This document shows, one piece after another, positions 34,254-44,800 of a stretch of DNA of 64,000 nt. The notes under the pieces were generated by a model that made no database searches, was not told the origin of the DNA, and worked only from the letters and a program-made list of their open reading frames with translations. The position numbers were made by a program, and so were the translations under genes. Every line of letters starts with the position of its first letter. The first letter of the stretch is position 1. Source of the DNA: an uncultured Alphaproteobacteria bacterium (GTDB lineage Bacteria; Pseudomonadota; Alphaproteobacteria; HIMB59); contig CABZPR010000001.1 of the NCBI GenBank assembly GCA_902527545.1, positions 180,848 through 244,847 on the forward strand, read 5' to 3'.

Positions 34254-34730
34254 ATGTTTAAAAAAAAATTATCACTGCTAAGTTTGTTTTTATGTTTTTT
34301 AATGAGCAGTTTGTTTGCTAGTCACTCTATTGACTTTGAGCATGGCAAGTGGTCTTTCAAAAAAATAAACAATAAAACATGTTCAATTTTTCAAGTGCCT
34401 ACACAAGAAAAAGGTGACTACACAAATAGAGGAGCGGTAATTTTTTATGTATTTAAGGAAGGTGCGGCTGAATACGTAAGAATTGATGCTGGCTATCCAT
34501 ATGACTCACAAAAATATGTTAAAGTTTCTATTGACTCAAAAAATTATCAATTTTTTGGAGAAGACGACTCTGCTTGGTCAATGGCAGATGACACTGTCAT
34601 CATTAAAGCGTTAAAAGCTGGAAAAAAAATGACAGTTGTTGGATATTCTAAAAGAGGTACAGAAACAACGGATACGTATACGTTAATAGGTTTTACTAAC
34701 GCATATAATTCTCTTCAACAAGACTGCTAA
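34254..34730 (+). CDS. IalB-family (invasion-associated locus B) periplasmic protein
   Basis: 158 residues with a signal peptide ([15 protein letters not shown]). The mature part matches the IalB fold: [17 protein letters not shown], the paired Cys at the C-terminus (QQDC), [44 protein letters not shown]. The family is widespread in alphaproteobacteria, not only in pathogens, and its biochemical role is unknown. It diverges from rpoE and is followed by argG after 4 bases. Confidence 0.85.
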   Translation: MFKKKLSLLSLFLCFLMSSLFASHSIDFEHGKWSFKKINNKTCSIFQVPTQEKGDYTNRGAVIFYVFKEGAAEYVRIDAGYPYDSQKYVKVSIDSKNYQFFGEDDSAWSMADDTVIIKALKAGKKMTVVGYSKRGTETTDTYTLIGFTNAYNSLQQDC

Positions 34731-34734
34731 GAAT

Positions 34735-35928
34735 ATGAAAAATAAAATTGTTTTAGCCTACTCAGGCGGATTGGACACAAGTGTCATATTAAAATGGCTG
34801 CAAACAGAATATAACGCAGATGTCATTGCCTACGCAGCAGATCTTGGTCAAGGTGCAGAATTAACTGAAGCGAAAATCAAAGCAAAAAAACTTGGTGCAA
34901 AGAAAATATACGTTGAAAATTTAAAAGAGGAATTTGTTCGTGATTATGTTTTTCCTATGTTTCGTTGTAATACAATATATGAGGGTGAGTATCTTTTAGG
35001 CACATCAATTGCTAGACCATTAATTGCAAAGAGACAAATTGAAATTGCAAAAAAAGAAAAAGCAAATGCTGTTTCGCATGGAGCAACAGGTAAAGGAAAC
35101 GATCAAGTACGATTTGAATTTTCTTATTATGCTTTAGAGCCTAAAATAAAAGTAATTGCACCTTGGAGAGAGTGGGACTTGTCATCAAGAACTAAACTTT
35201 TGGAATTTGCAGCTAAAAATAAAATTCCTATCATGAAACATAATAAAAAAGACTCTCCTTACAGCGTAGATGCAAATGTTCTTCATCGATCTGCAGAGGG
35301 AAAAATTCTTGAAGATCCATGGAAAAGACCTCCTGAAAATGTATTTGGAATTTCTAAAAGCCCGCAGTCGGCCCCAAATAAAGAGATAGTTATTACTATC
35401 CAATTTAAAAATGGTGACCCGATTGCTATCAATGGAAAAAAAATGTCCCCATTTAATTTATTAGAAAAGTTGAATAAATTAGGAGCATCTAATGGAATTG
35501 GAAGAGTGGATATTGTAGAAAACAGATATGTAGGAATTAAATCTCGCGGCGTCTATGAAACACCGGGTGGTACAATTCTTCTCAAAGCACATCGTGCAAT
35601 GGAAAGCATAACTCTTGATAGAGAAGAGGTTTTTACGAAAGACGAGATCATGCCAAAGTATGCAAGATTAGTTTATAATGGATATTGGTTTGCTCCAGAA
35701 AGAGTGATGATGCAAAAAGCTATTGATGCCACTCAGAAAAGAGTAAATGGCCAAGTAAAACTTGCACTCTATAAAGGCAATGTGATTGTAATTGGAAGGC
35801 AGTCACCTAATAGCCTGTATGACGAAGATCTTGCAACGTTTGAAAGTTCTAATTACGATCAACGTGATGCAGAGGGTTTTATAAAACTTAATGCTTTGAG
35901 ATTAAAAAAAAATAAACTTAAATTTTAG
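34735..35928 (+). CDS. argG: Argininosuccinate synthase
   Basis: Joins citrulline and aspartate with ATP in arginine synthesis. 397 residues, normal. Visible motifs are the PP-loop [59 protein letters not shown] and the C-terminal [17 protein letters not shown]. It lies 4 bases downstream of the IalB-like gene and converges with the SnoaL-like gene, overlapping by 11 bases. Confidence 0.98.
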   Translation: MKNKIVLAYSGGLDTSVILKWLQTEYNADVIAYAADLGQGAELTEAKIKAKKLGAKKIYVENLKEEFVRDYVFPMFRCNTIYEGEYLLGTSIARPLIAKRQIEIAKKEKANAVSHGATGKGNDQVRFEFSYYALEPKIKVIAPWREWDLSSRTKLLEFAAKNKIPIMKHNKKDSPYSVDANVLHRSAEGKILEDPWKRPPENVFGISKSPQSAPNKEIVITIQFKNGDPIAINGKKMSPFNLLEKLNKLGASNGIGRVDIVENRYVGIKSRGVYETPGGTILLKAHRAMESITLDREEVFTKDEIMPKYARLVYNGYWFAPERVMMQKAIDATQKRVNGQVKLALYKGNVIVIGRQSPNSLYDEDLATFESSNYDQRDAEGFIKLNALRLKKNKLKF

Positions 35929-36304
35929 GGCCCACATTGCCTTCTGCTAGGTGAAGTGTATCGATGCGATCTTCAACTTTAAAAATTTTTCCATTTTCAT
36001 TATAGTGAGCAATTTGTATATCCCAAATATTTGTAATTGTTGAAGAATTACCTCTTGAAATAATAATTAAAATTCTTTTTTCCTTATCATGATAAACCTC
36101 ATCAATGGTTTCTTTCCAGTTTGGAAAAGATTTAGCAAGGTGTTCAAAAAGATCGTTGATGCTTTTTTTATCATAAACACCTGCTGCTACATGTTTTGGG
36201 TGCAATATAAATTTTATATCGTCAGTACAATATTCTAAAAATTTATCTAAATTATGATCTTTTAGAAGTAAATCAAAAATCTCTCTTGCTTTAATCTCAT
36301 TCAA
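35918..36304 (-). CDS. SnoaL-like/NTF2-fold protein
   Basis: 128 residues with the cone-shaped NTF2-like pattern: an N-terminal helix ([27 protein letters not shown]), [20 protein letters not shown] in the middle and beta strands ending [14 protein letters not shown]. Members are small enzymes or ligand-binding proteins; specific function unknown. It lies 7 bases downstream of the TolC-type gene and may be its operon partner. Confidence 0.75.
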   Translation of the reverse strand: MNEIKAREIFDLLLKDHNLDKFLEYCTDDIKFILHPKHVAAGVYDKKSINDLFEHLAKSFPNWKETIDEVYHDKEKRILIIISRGNSSTITNIWDIQIAHYNENGKIFKVEDRIDTLHLAEGNVGPKI

Positions 36305-36311
36305 TTTTTAT

Positions 36312-38720
36312 TTATCCTTGTGTCAAAAAATAATCTGATATGCCCAACTCCATAATATCTGCTATAACATTTATAATTTGATCTTTATGTTCTGGGCCAA
36401 CTAAAATTCTATACATTACAGGGTCAGACACCATCGTAGGTCTAACTTCAACACGCGTTCCAATTTTTTTTGATATGTCGTCAGCTACAATTTGAGAGAC
36501 TTTTTCTTTTTTAAAAGCACCAACTTGAATAAATGCTGATTGATTAGGGTTATAGGATGTCATTGACTCAATTTGATCTCCAAGACTATCGTTAAGTGCA
36601 GCAATCAATACATTTTTATTTGGTTTAGGCTTAGATTTAATTTTAAAACTTGAGTCGAGGATAATATCTAGGTCCTCTAAATCTTTATCCTCTTTAAAAC
36701 TGATTGCAGCAATTAGTGAATCTAACATCTCTTCATTTACTTCTTCTTTAGTTGTAATAACTTCTTCTATCTTTTTTTCCAAAGCTTTGTTGAGTGCATT
36801 TAATTGCTCCTCATTAACAGTTTCTTCTTCAATTGTTTTTAGTTCAGGAACCGTTTTAGGATTTTGATTATTAATATCCCAAGATAACGTAAATGTATCT
36901 GATATATTTGTTATATCATTGCTTGCTTCTATTGTTAGATTCAATGAGCCAGTAGCAAATGGTGGGTTGCCGACAAATGTATATTGCGATGGAAGGAAGA
37001 CTAACCATGATGGTAAGGCGTCCCCATTAGCCATCTTTACATTGTATCTAGTTTTTCCACTACCCTCCAAATAAAAGGATTTTTCATCAAACTTAAATAT
37101 AAAATCAACGAAATTATAATTTGATAAATTAACATTATCTTCAACGATTTTGGTTGTTTGAACGAGCACAGGGTTTTGATCATTTAATGGAATTGCAACA
37201 AATGAATTATATTTTTTTGTCCAACGATTTAAGTTTTCTTTTAGGGCTAATGCAAGTTCGCTATCACCAATCTGTGATAAATTTTCTGGTGTAAAGTTCA
37301 TACCTACAGATGAATACAATGTGCCCAGACTATATTGTAATTCAGCGTAGGCTATGTCGTTTCTTAAACGAGAAACAAGTAGACTTGCTTCTTCTCTAAT
37401 CATTTCTAATTCTCCAAAACGAGAAATTTTTTGAGCATTAGATATTAAATCGTTAATTCTTTGGGCAACATTCAGATAATGTTTGGCGTTACTGTATTCT
37501 CTTAAACTTTGTGCATAGTTGATATTAGCAATGTGGACTTGAGATAAAACAGCCATTGAAACTGCCAATCTTTGTTCTTCGATGAGTTTTTCATTAATTT
37601 TATTAATATCATTAATATTACCAGCTTGGAAAATATTCAATAAATTAGCGCCGAAAACAGCACCGTACTCTACATTATCTTTATTTAACAAATACTTATT
37701 AGAGTCATAAGTCCATGTAGCGTTAAACTGAAGGGAAGGAAATAATGAAAGCATTGATGCTTTTGCTTCTTGTGCAGAAACTTTTTCTTGGTATCTAACT
37801 TCTAGTAATTCAGGTCTTGAAAATAATGCTGCTTCTTCTTGCTCTTCTAGAGACATATTTAACTCCGTTAGAGGCTGTTCTGTTTTTACTAAAATGTATT
37901 CCTGATCCGGCAAAAGTCCCATTAATTTAGATAACTGCGCGCGCGAGTCCATTAAAGCTCGACGCTGTGTATTTAAAATTTGCAAAACATCAAGTAATTC
38001 TTTTTGGTATAATAAAGCATCCATAGGCGAACTAATTAAAAGTTCTTCAATATATTCATAGTCATCTAATGCAGCATTAACTCTGTCCATTAAAGGATTT
38101 ATTTGACTTAATAACTCATCAGCAGAAAGTGTCTTCCAATAAGCATAAATAACTTCTTTTGTTAAATTATGAATGGCCTTTCGCTCTAACTCTTTTGAAA
38201 TTAAATATTTGTTAGCTTGCTGACCTGCTCTAACATAAGACAGACCAAAGTCTAATGCATTCCAAGTGAAACCTATATCATACGAATTTGACGGTGTTTG
38301 TTGTGAAAGTGTATAAGTAGGGCTATCAGCTATAGCTTCTGCCGCTACATTTTCTTCTCCATCAGTAATATCAGTAGTCATATTTACGCTAGTTGATGCT
38401 GGATGCTTTTCTAAAACTTTGTAACCAGCATTCACAGATAATTTTGGTAACATATCAAACTTAACCACATCTATTTGACCCTGACTTAATGCGGAGTCCA
38501 TAAGGTTCAATCGTAAATCACGGTTATTCTTAATTGCGATCGCAATAGCCTGGTAAAGATCAATTTCTAAAGGTGCATTTTCAGATGTTTGTTTGAGATA
38601 CTCTAAATCCTCTTGGGATGAAAGTTGGACTTCTTCTTTTACAATTGGCATGGGTGTCTTAGAACACCCCCAAATGAATATTGATGCAATTAATACAACA
38701 AAAACCTTATAATTAGCCAT
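36312..38720 (-). CDS. TolC-family outer-membrane lipoprotein with cadherin-like and SPOR domains
   Basis: The start is set at MANYKVFV (ribosome site GGGGAAAGA), giving 802 residues; the tracked ORF starts 12 codons earlier. Residues 1-19 are a lipoprotein signal ending IWGC. Residues 40-480 form the duplicated TolC/OMF helical barrel (YAYWKTLSADELLSQINPL, GLLPDQEYILVKTEQPL, long coiled coils). Residues about 510-620 form an Ig/cadherin-like domain with ALPSWLVFLP and TFVGNPP. Residues about 725-802 form a SPOR domain (SAFIQVGAFKKEKVSQ). TolC forms the outer-membrane exit duct; SPOR binds denuded peptidoglycan, typically at the septum. It diverges from the giant adhesin and is probably its exit channel. 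Confidence 0.88.
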   Translation of the reverse strand: MANYKVFVVLIASIFIWGCSKTPMPIVKEEVQLSSQEDLEYLKQTSENAPLEIDLYQAIAIAIKNNRDLRLNLMDSALSQGQIDVVKFDMLPKLSVNAGYKVLEKHPASTSVNMTTDITDGEENVAAEAIADSPTYTLSQQTPSNSYDIGFTWNALDFGLSYVRAGQQANKYLISKELERKAIHNLTKEVIYAYWKTLSADELLSQINPLMDRVNAALDDYEYIEELLISSPMDALLYQKELLDVLQILNTQRRALMDSRAQLSKLMGLLPDQEYILVKTEQPLTELNMSLEEQEEAALFSRPELLEVRYQEKVSAQEAKASMLSLFPSLQFNATWTYDSNKYLLNKDNVEYGAVFGANLLNIFQAGNINDINKINEKLIEEQRLAVSMAVLSQVHIANINYAQSLREYSNAKHYLNVAQRINDLISNAQKISRFGELEMIREEASLLVSRLRNDIAYAELQYSLGTLYSSVGMNFTPENLSQIGDSELALALKENLNRWTKKYNSFVAIPLNDQNPVLVQTTKIVEDNVNLSNYNFVDFIFKFDEKSFYLEGSGKTRYNVKMANGDALPSWLVFLPSQYTFVGNPPFATGSLNLTIEASNDITNISDTFTLSWDINNQNPKTVPELKTIEEETVNEEQLNALNKALEKKIEEVITTKEEVNEEMLDSLIAAISFKEDKDLEDLDIILDSSFKIKSKPKPNKNVLIAALNDSLGDQIESMTSYNPNQSAFIQVGAFKKEKVSQIVADDISKKIGTRVEVRPTMVSDPVMYRILVGPEHKDQIINVIADIMELGISDYFLTQG

Positions 38721-38755
38721 TCTTTCCCCGTCAAAAATAACAGCATAAAATCTCA

Positions 38756-38778
38756 TAGTTGTGGATAAAAAACAACTA
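38756..38778. promoter_or_regulatory. 7-bp perfect inverted repeat between TolC and adhesin genes
   Basis: TAGTTGT and ACAACTA are separated by 9 bases, in the 149-base divergent promoter region. A TATATT about 50 bases further right could be the -10 of the adhesin promoter. A shared operator for both directions is plausible but not demonstrated. Confidence 0.4.
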
Positions 38779-38869
38779 CGAAATGTCTATATATTTTTAC
38801 AAATTAAATGAAAATCCATTGAATCTATTGTATATTTCTGGGCTGGAGAGATAAGAGGAGAGTAAATAA

Positions 38870-41800
38870 GTGGCTGATAAACAGAAAACTTATCCACATT
38901 TTAGCATTCAAATGCTGGAACCGAGAATCATGTTTGATGGTGCTGCTGTTTATGCTGCTAGTGAAGCCATTGAAGCTGTAGAAGACCAAATTCAAAACAA
39001 CTCTCTTAGCGAAAGCGATCTTTCAACTAATTTAAAAGCGATTACACACAACAATGACTCGAGAAAAGAAATTGTCTTCATAGACAAGGGTGTTGATGAT
39101 TATCAAACAATCATAAACTCCATCGATGACACAAAATCTATCTATTTAATTGACTCTAATGAAAACGGCTTTGCAAAAATGCAAAGTATTTTGCAAGATC
39201 AAAGTGACATCGATGCAGTACATATTATAGGACACGCAAGTACTGGTCAGGTAGTACTTGGAAATTCAATATTAAATTCGGAAACGATCAATTCTTTTAG
39301 CACTGCACTTCAATCAATTGGTGCCTCGTTAACTCAAGATGGTGACTTATTATTTTATGGTTGTAATTTGGCACAAGGTGAACAAGGAAAATTACTTATT
39401 CAACAAATTGGAAATATTTCTCAAGCAGATATCGCAGCCTCTGATGATATTACAGGTAAGGGTGGTGACTGGGACTTAGAAAAAAAATACGGTATTGTTG
39501 AAACTAATGGAATTAGTGTTGTTGATTACAAACACTCTCTTCTTCAAAATGGAATTTCATCATTAGATGGTTTTGTAGAAAATACGGGAACAAATTTAAA
39601 AGCGGGTAATAATGATGCTGGAACTGCTGCCTCTGCCTCTAATCACACTGATGGCAACAAACCCTTTGTTATTACCTTAGAGAGAGAAGATATAAACACA
39701 GGCTCATTTGCTTTTTATAAGACTACAAATTTAGGCACTGGATATGAAGAAAATAATAGCGGTGTCCGAACTAGAGGTCCTGACATAACATCAGGCACTA
39801 CTACTGTTGATGCTTCATCAACGCCTATGAATTCATATTACGTTTATGCTACAGAAAACTCAGGAAGAAATGATGTGCGGTCAGTAGTTTTTGAAAATGA
39901 AATACTAGGTGTTTGGTTCAATATGAATAATATCATTGCATATTCGGGAGTTGATAAAAGTGGAGCGACTTATCACACAATAAACCAACACGGTAGTGGC
40001 GGCAATAATGCTTTTAGTACAGAGAAATTAAAGTGGACTTGGAGCACAAGTGTTACAGACTCTAGTAAACCTTCAGGCCATAAAAGTGACTGGTTTGGTG
40101 TCGATACTGACTCAAATACACTTTATGTGGGATTTAATAATGGTGCACAGCATGGTGACATCATAAGAGTTTTTACAAAAGCAGGTAATCAAGCACCTGA
40201 TGCAGTAAATGATACTGACAGCGTTAATGAGGATGCTACGGTTACCAAAACAGGATCTCAAAATGATGTGCTTAACGACGACAGTGACGCTGATGGAGAT
40301 ACAATCACTGTAACAAAAATTAATTTTGACAGCGGCACAGACTCTAATGTCTCCTCAGGAAGTACATATAATAGTAGCGGCACATCAGTCACTGGAACAT
40401 ACGGAACTTTAACCATTGGAGCTGACGGTTCTTATACTTACGTCGCTGATCAAGATGCAGCAGATGATCTGGATGCGGGTGATCAAGTAACAGATGTTTT
40501 CGTTTACACTATTTCAGATGGTGCACTAACAGATACTGCCAACTTAACTATTACAGTTACAGGTATTAATGATGCCCCTGTTGCTGTTGATGATACAGAT
40601 ACAGTTGCGGAAGATGCTACCGTTACAAAGACAGCTTCGCAAGACGATGTAATGAATGACGACTCTGATCCAGATGATAGTGCGAGCCTAAGCGTATCAA
40701 ATATAGCGCATACAAATGGTAATTCTGGATCTGTTTCTTCAGGCTCGACTTATGAAAGTAGCGGTACACAAATAGTTGGTACTTATGGTACTTTGACAAT
40801 TGGCGCAGATGGCTCTTATACATACACAGCTGATCAAACAGCTGCTGATGCTTTAGACGTTGGAGACAGCATAGATGATGTCTTTACTTACACATTGTCA
40901 GATGGTACGGACACTGACACTGCAACTTTAACAATAACTGTAACGGGAGTGAACGATACACCGAGTGCCCAGAATGATGTGGGTGTGATTGATGAGGGTG
41001 AAACATTGACAGTTACAAATGGGGCAAATGCCAACGAAACCAATGACTCTGGTAGCACATTTAATGCAACAGGAGAACATTCAGGTGACATAATTAATAC
41101 CAGTTCAAGCTCTCATGTTGACAGTGACCCTGACGCATCTCCTACATTAAGAATTTCAGCAATTCAACCTAGTGGTGGTTCATCTTCATCTGTTACTAAT
41201 AATACCTCCTATGACAGCAATGGTACTTCAGTAACAGGAACTTATGGTACTCTTACCATTGGATCAGACGGTTCATATAAATATGTTGCTAGAGACAGCA
41301 TATCAGGATTTAGTGCTAGTAGCTCTAACCTAACTGACACCTTTACTTATACTCTATCAGATGAACACGACGCAACAGATACCGCAACTCTGACGATTAC
41401 ACTTATTGGTAAAGACAATGAGAACCCAAGTGCAACCGATAACACTAATGCAGTAGATGAAGATGACTCAGTGACTGTTACTGATGGAACGACTGGCGTC
41501 ACAGGAGATGTTCTTATAAATGACACTGATCCTGAAGGAGATACTCTTAGTGTTTCAAAAATAAAAAAGAACGGAGGAGATTTCTCTAATGTTACATCAA
41601 GCAGTACACATTTAAGTAATTTTACAACAGTTACCGGAACTTACGGTACTTTAAAAATTGGTGCTGACGGATCTTATATATATACAGCAGACCAAAGTTT
41701 GGCCGACGACTTGGATGCAGGCGATGTAGTTACAGATGTTTTTGTCTATGAAGTCTCTGATGGTAATACCGGATCAGATACTGCAAATATAACAATTACT

Positions 41801-44800
41801 GTCACAGGTATAAACGACCCGGTTGTTGCTACCGATGACACTGATGCCGTTAACGAGGACGCTTCAGTGACAAAAACTGGAGCACAAGATGATGTATTAA
41901 ATGACGATACAGATGCGGATGACTCAGCAACTTTAAGTGTGTCGAAAATCAAACATAGCACTGATAGCGGATACACTTCTGTTACATCAAGCAGTACACA
42001 TTTAAGTAATTTTACAACAGTTACCGGAACTTACGGTACTTTAAAAATTGGTGCTGACGGTTCTTATATATACACAGCTGATCAAACAGCAGCTGATGCT
42101 TTAGACGCAGGTGATACAGAAACCGATGAGTTTACATATGAAGCCACTGACGGCTCACTTACAGCTACCGCAACTTTAACAATAACTGTAACGGGAGTGA
42201 ACGATGCTCCTGTTGCACAAAATGATACAGGGACCATTAATGAAGATGGAACTTTGACTGTTATCAATAGCAGTAATGATAATACTGTAACACCCGCATC
42301 TCTTGATACTGGTTCTCCATATGCAACTACAGATACAACTCGTTCTGTAGCATTTAATCATGATGGGACTAAAATGTTTGTTCTTCATCATAGCAATTCA
42401 CCAGATATCTCTGTACATACTTTAACAACTGCTTTTGATATAAATACTGCTACTCAAAGTAGTACAACAGACATTTCTTCTCACGCAGGTAATCCACGTG
42501 GTATAAGATTTAATAATGATGGTACGAAGCTGTATATAAGCAATGGCTCAGGAGCTAATAAAAAGATTCATGAATTTGCTTTATCTACAGCCTATGATAT
42601 TTCCTCATTACCAACACCTACTTCAACTGTTATAAGCGGTCAAGACGGCAACCCTAGAGGTTTTACTTTTAATACTGATGGAACTAAAATGTTTTTACTG
42701 GGAGATATTAATGATGCTGTTTATGAATATTCTCTATCAACCGCTTTTGATTCCTCAACAATTTCATACACAAGTAGAAGTTTAGATTTTAGTGCAAAAG
42801 AAGGTACACCAAGGGGAATTTCATTTAACGCAACAGGCACAAAATTGTTTATCACAGGTCAGGCAAATAAGGATATTTTAGAATATGATCTTAGTACCGG
42901 TTTTAACTTATCTACAGCAACATTTAATGGTGCATTTGATGTGAGTAGCTATGCAGATAACCCAACTGATATTATATTTAATAATGATGGATCCAAAGCA
43001 TTTTTAGCTCGAGCATCAAGTAACGGAATCCAATCTTTTTCACTTTCAAGTCCATATAGTTTTGTAGACATCACCGGCGAATATACCGGTGATGTAATAG
43101 ATACAACCTCAAGTTCAAACAAGGACTCTGATCTTGACGCTAGTGCTTCTTTGAGAGTTTCAGCAATTCAACATAGCTCAGCAGGCTCTTCCACAGCTGT
43201 AAGCAATAATACTACTTACGGTGCTTCTGGAACTACCGCGGGCACAACTGTTAGCGGAACTTATGGTCAACTAACCATTGGTTCAGACGGCTCATATAAA
43301 TACGTTGCTAATGACTCTGATGCGGACGCTCTTGATGCAGGCGATATAGTTACAGACGTATTTACTTACACATTGACTGACGGGACTGCAACAGACACCG
43401 CAACAATTACTATCACAGTTATTGGTATAAACGATACTCCTACCGCACAAGACGATGAAGGTGCAATAACAGAAGATCTCACTTTGACTGTTACAAACGG
43501 ATCAAATTCCAACATTTCTGGTTCTCTTGACACAACAGGAGAAAATTCAGGTGATGTTTTAGACACCTCCTCAAGCTCTCATAAAGATACTGATTTAGAT
43601 ACATCAGCTTCTTTAAGCGTAAAGCTCATTAGAAAAAATCTTGGCACAGATTCTTCTGTTCAACCAGGAAGTTCTTATAATAGTAGCGGTACCTCCGTAA
43701 CAGGAACTTATGGTACTTTAACAATTGGTGCAGACGGATCGTATAGTTATGCTGCTGATCAGGCAGCTGCAGACTCCATTGCAGCTGGAGAGAGTCAGAA
43801 TGATGTGTTTGTTTACACCATAACGGATGGCACGCAAGATAACACAGCAAATATTACTATTAAAGTATTAGGGGCAAACGATAACCCATCAGCACAAAAT
43901 GATGTCGGCGTCGTGAATGAAGGGTCTACACTAACTGTTCAAAATAGTGCAAATGCAAATGTTGACGGCAGTTTTGATGCAAACGGTGAACACTCAGGTG
44001 ATGTCATCCATACGACTTCAAGTTCACATAAAGACAGTGATCTTGACACAAACGATACTCTCAGAATTACTCAGATTAAAAAAAGTGGTGGTGATAATTC
44101 TAGTGTTTCTTCAGGGAGCTCCTATAACAGTAGTGGTACATCTGTAACGGGCTCTTATGGTACTTTGACAATTGGCGCAGATGGTTCTTACACATATGTA
44201 GCAAGTTCTGATATTTCAGGATTAAGCGATGGTGCTACAGTATCTGATACCTTTACATACACTTTATTCGATGGAACAGCAACAACCACGGCAGATCTCG
44301 TACTGACTGTCATTGGAGGTGCAGCAGGCAATGAAAGCCCAGACGCTGTTAACGATACAGATAGTGTGAATGAAAATGCATCTGTAACTAAAACTGGTGC
44401 TCAAAATGATGTCTTAAATGATGATAGTGATCCAGATGGAGATACAATTAGAGTTGATCAAATTCAACATAGCAGTGCAGCCTCAGGCACATCAGTGAGT
44501 AATAACACAACTTACGGTGCAAGTGGAACCACCACGGGCACAACTGTTACTGGAACTTATGGTCAACTAACTATTGGTTCAGACGGCTCATATGTATACT
44601 CAGCAAATCAAACAGCTGCTGAAGCACTTGCTGCAGGGGCTCAAGAGGATGATGTTTTTACCTATAGAATTACTGATGGTTCTGCAACCGACACAGCAAC
44701 ACTAACAATTACAGTTACAGGCGTGAATGACGCCCCTGTAGCTGTTGATGACACTGATAGTGTAAACGAAAATGAAACTGTTACTAAAACAGGTTCTCAA

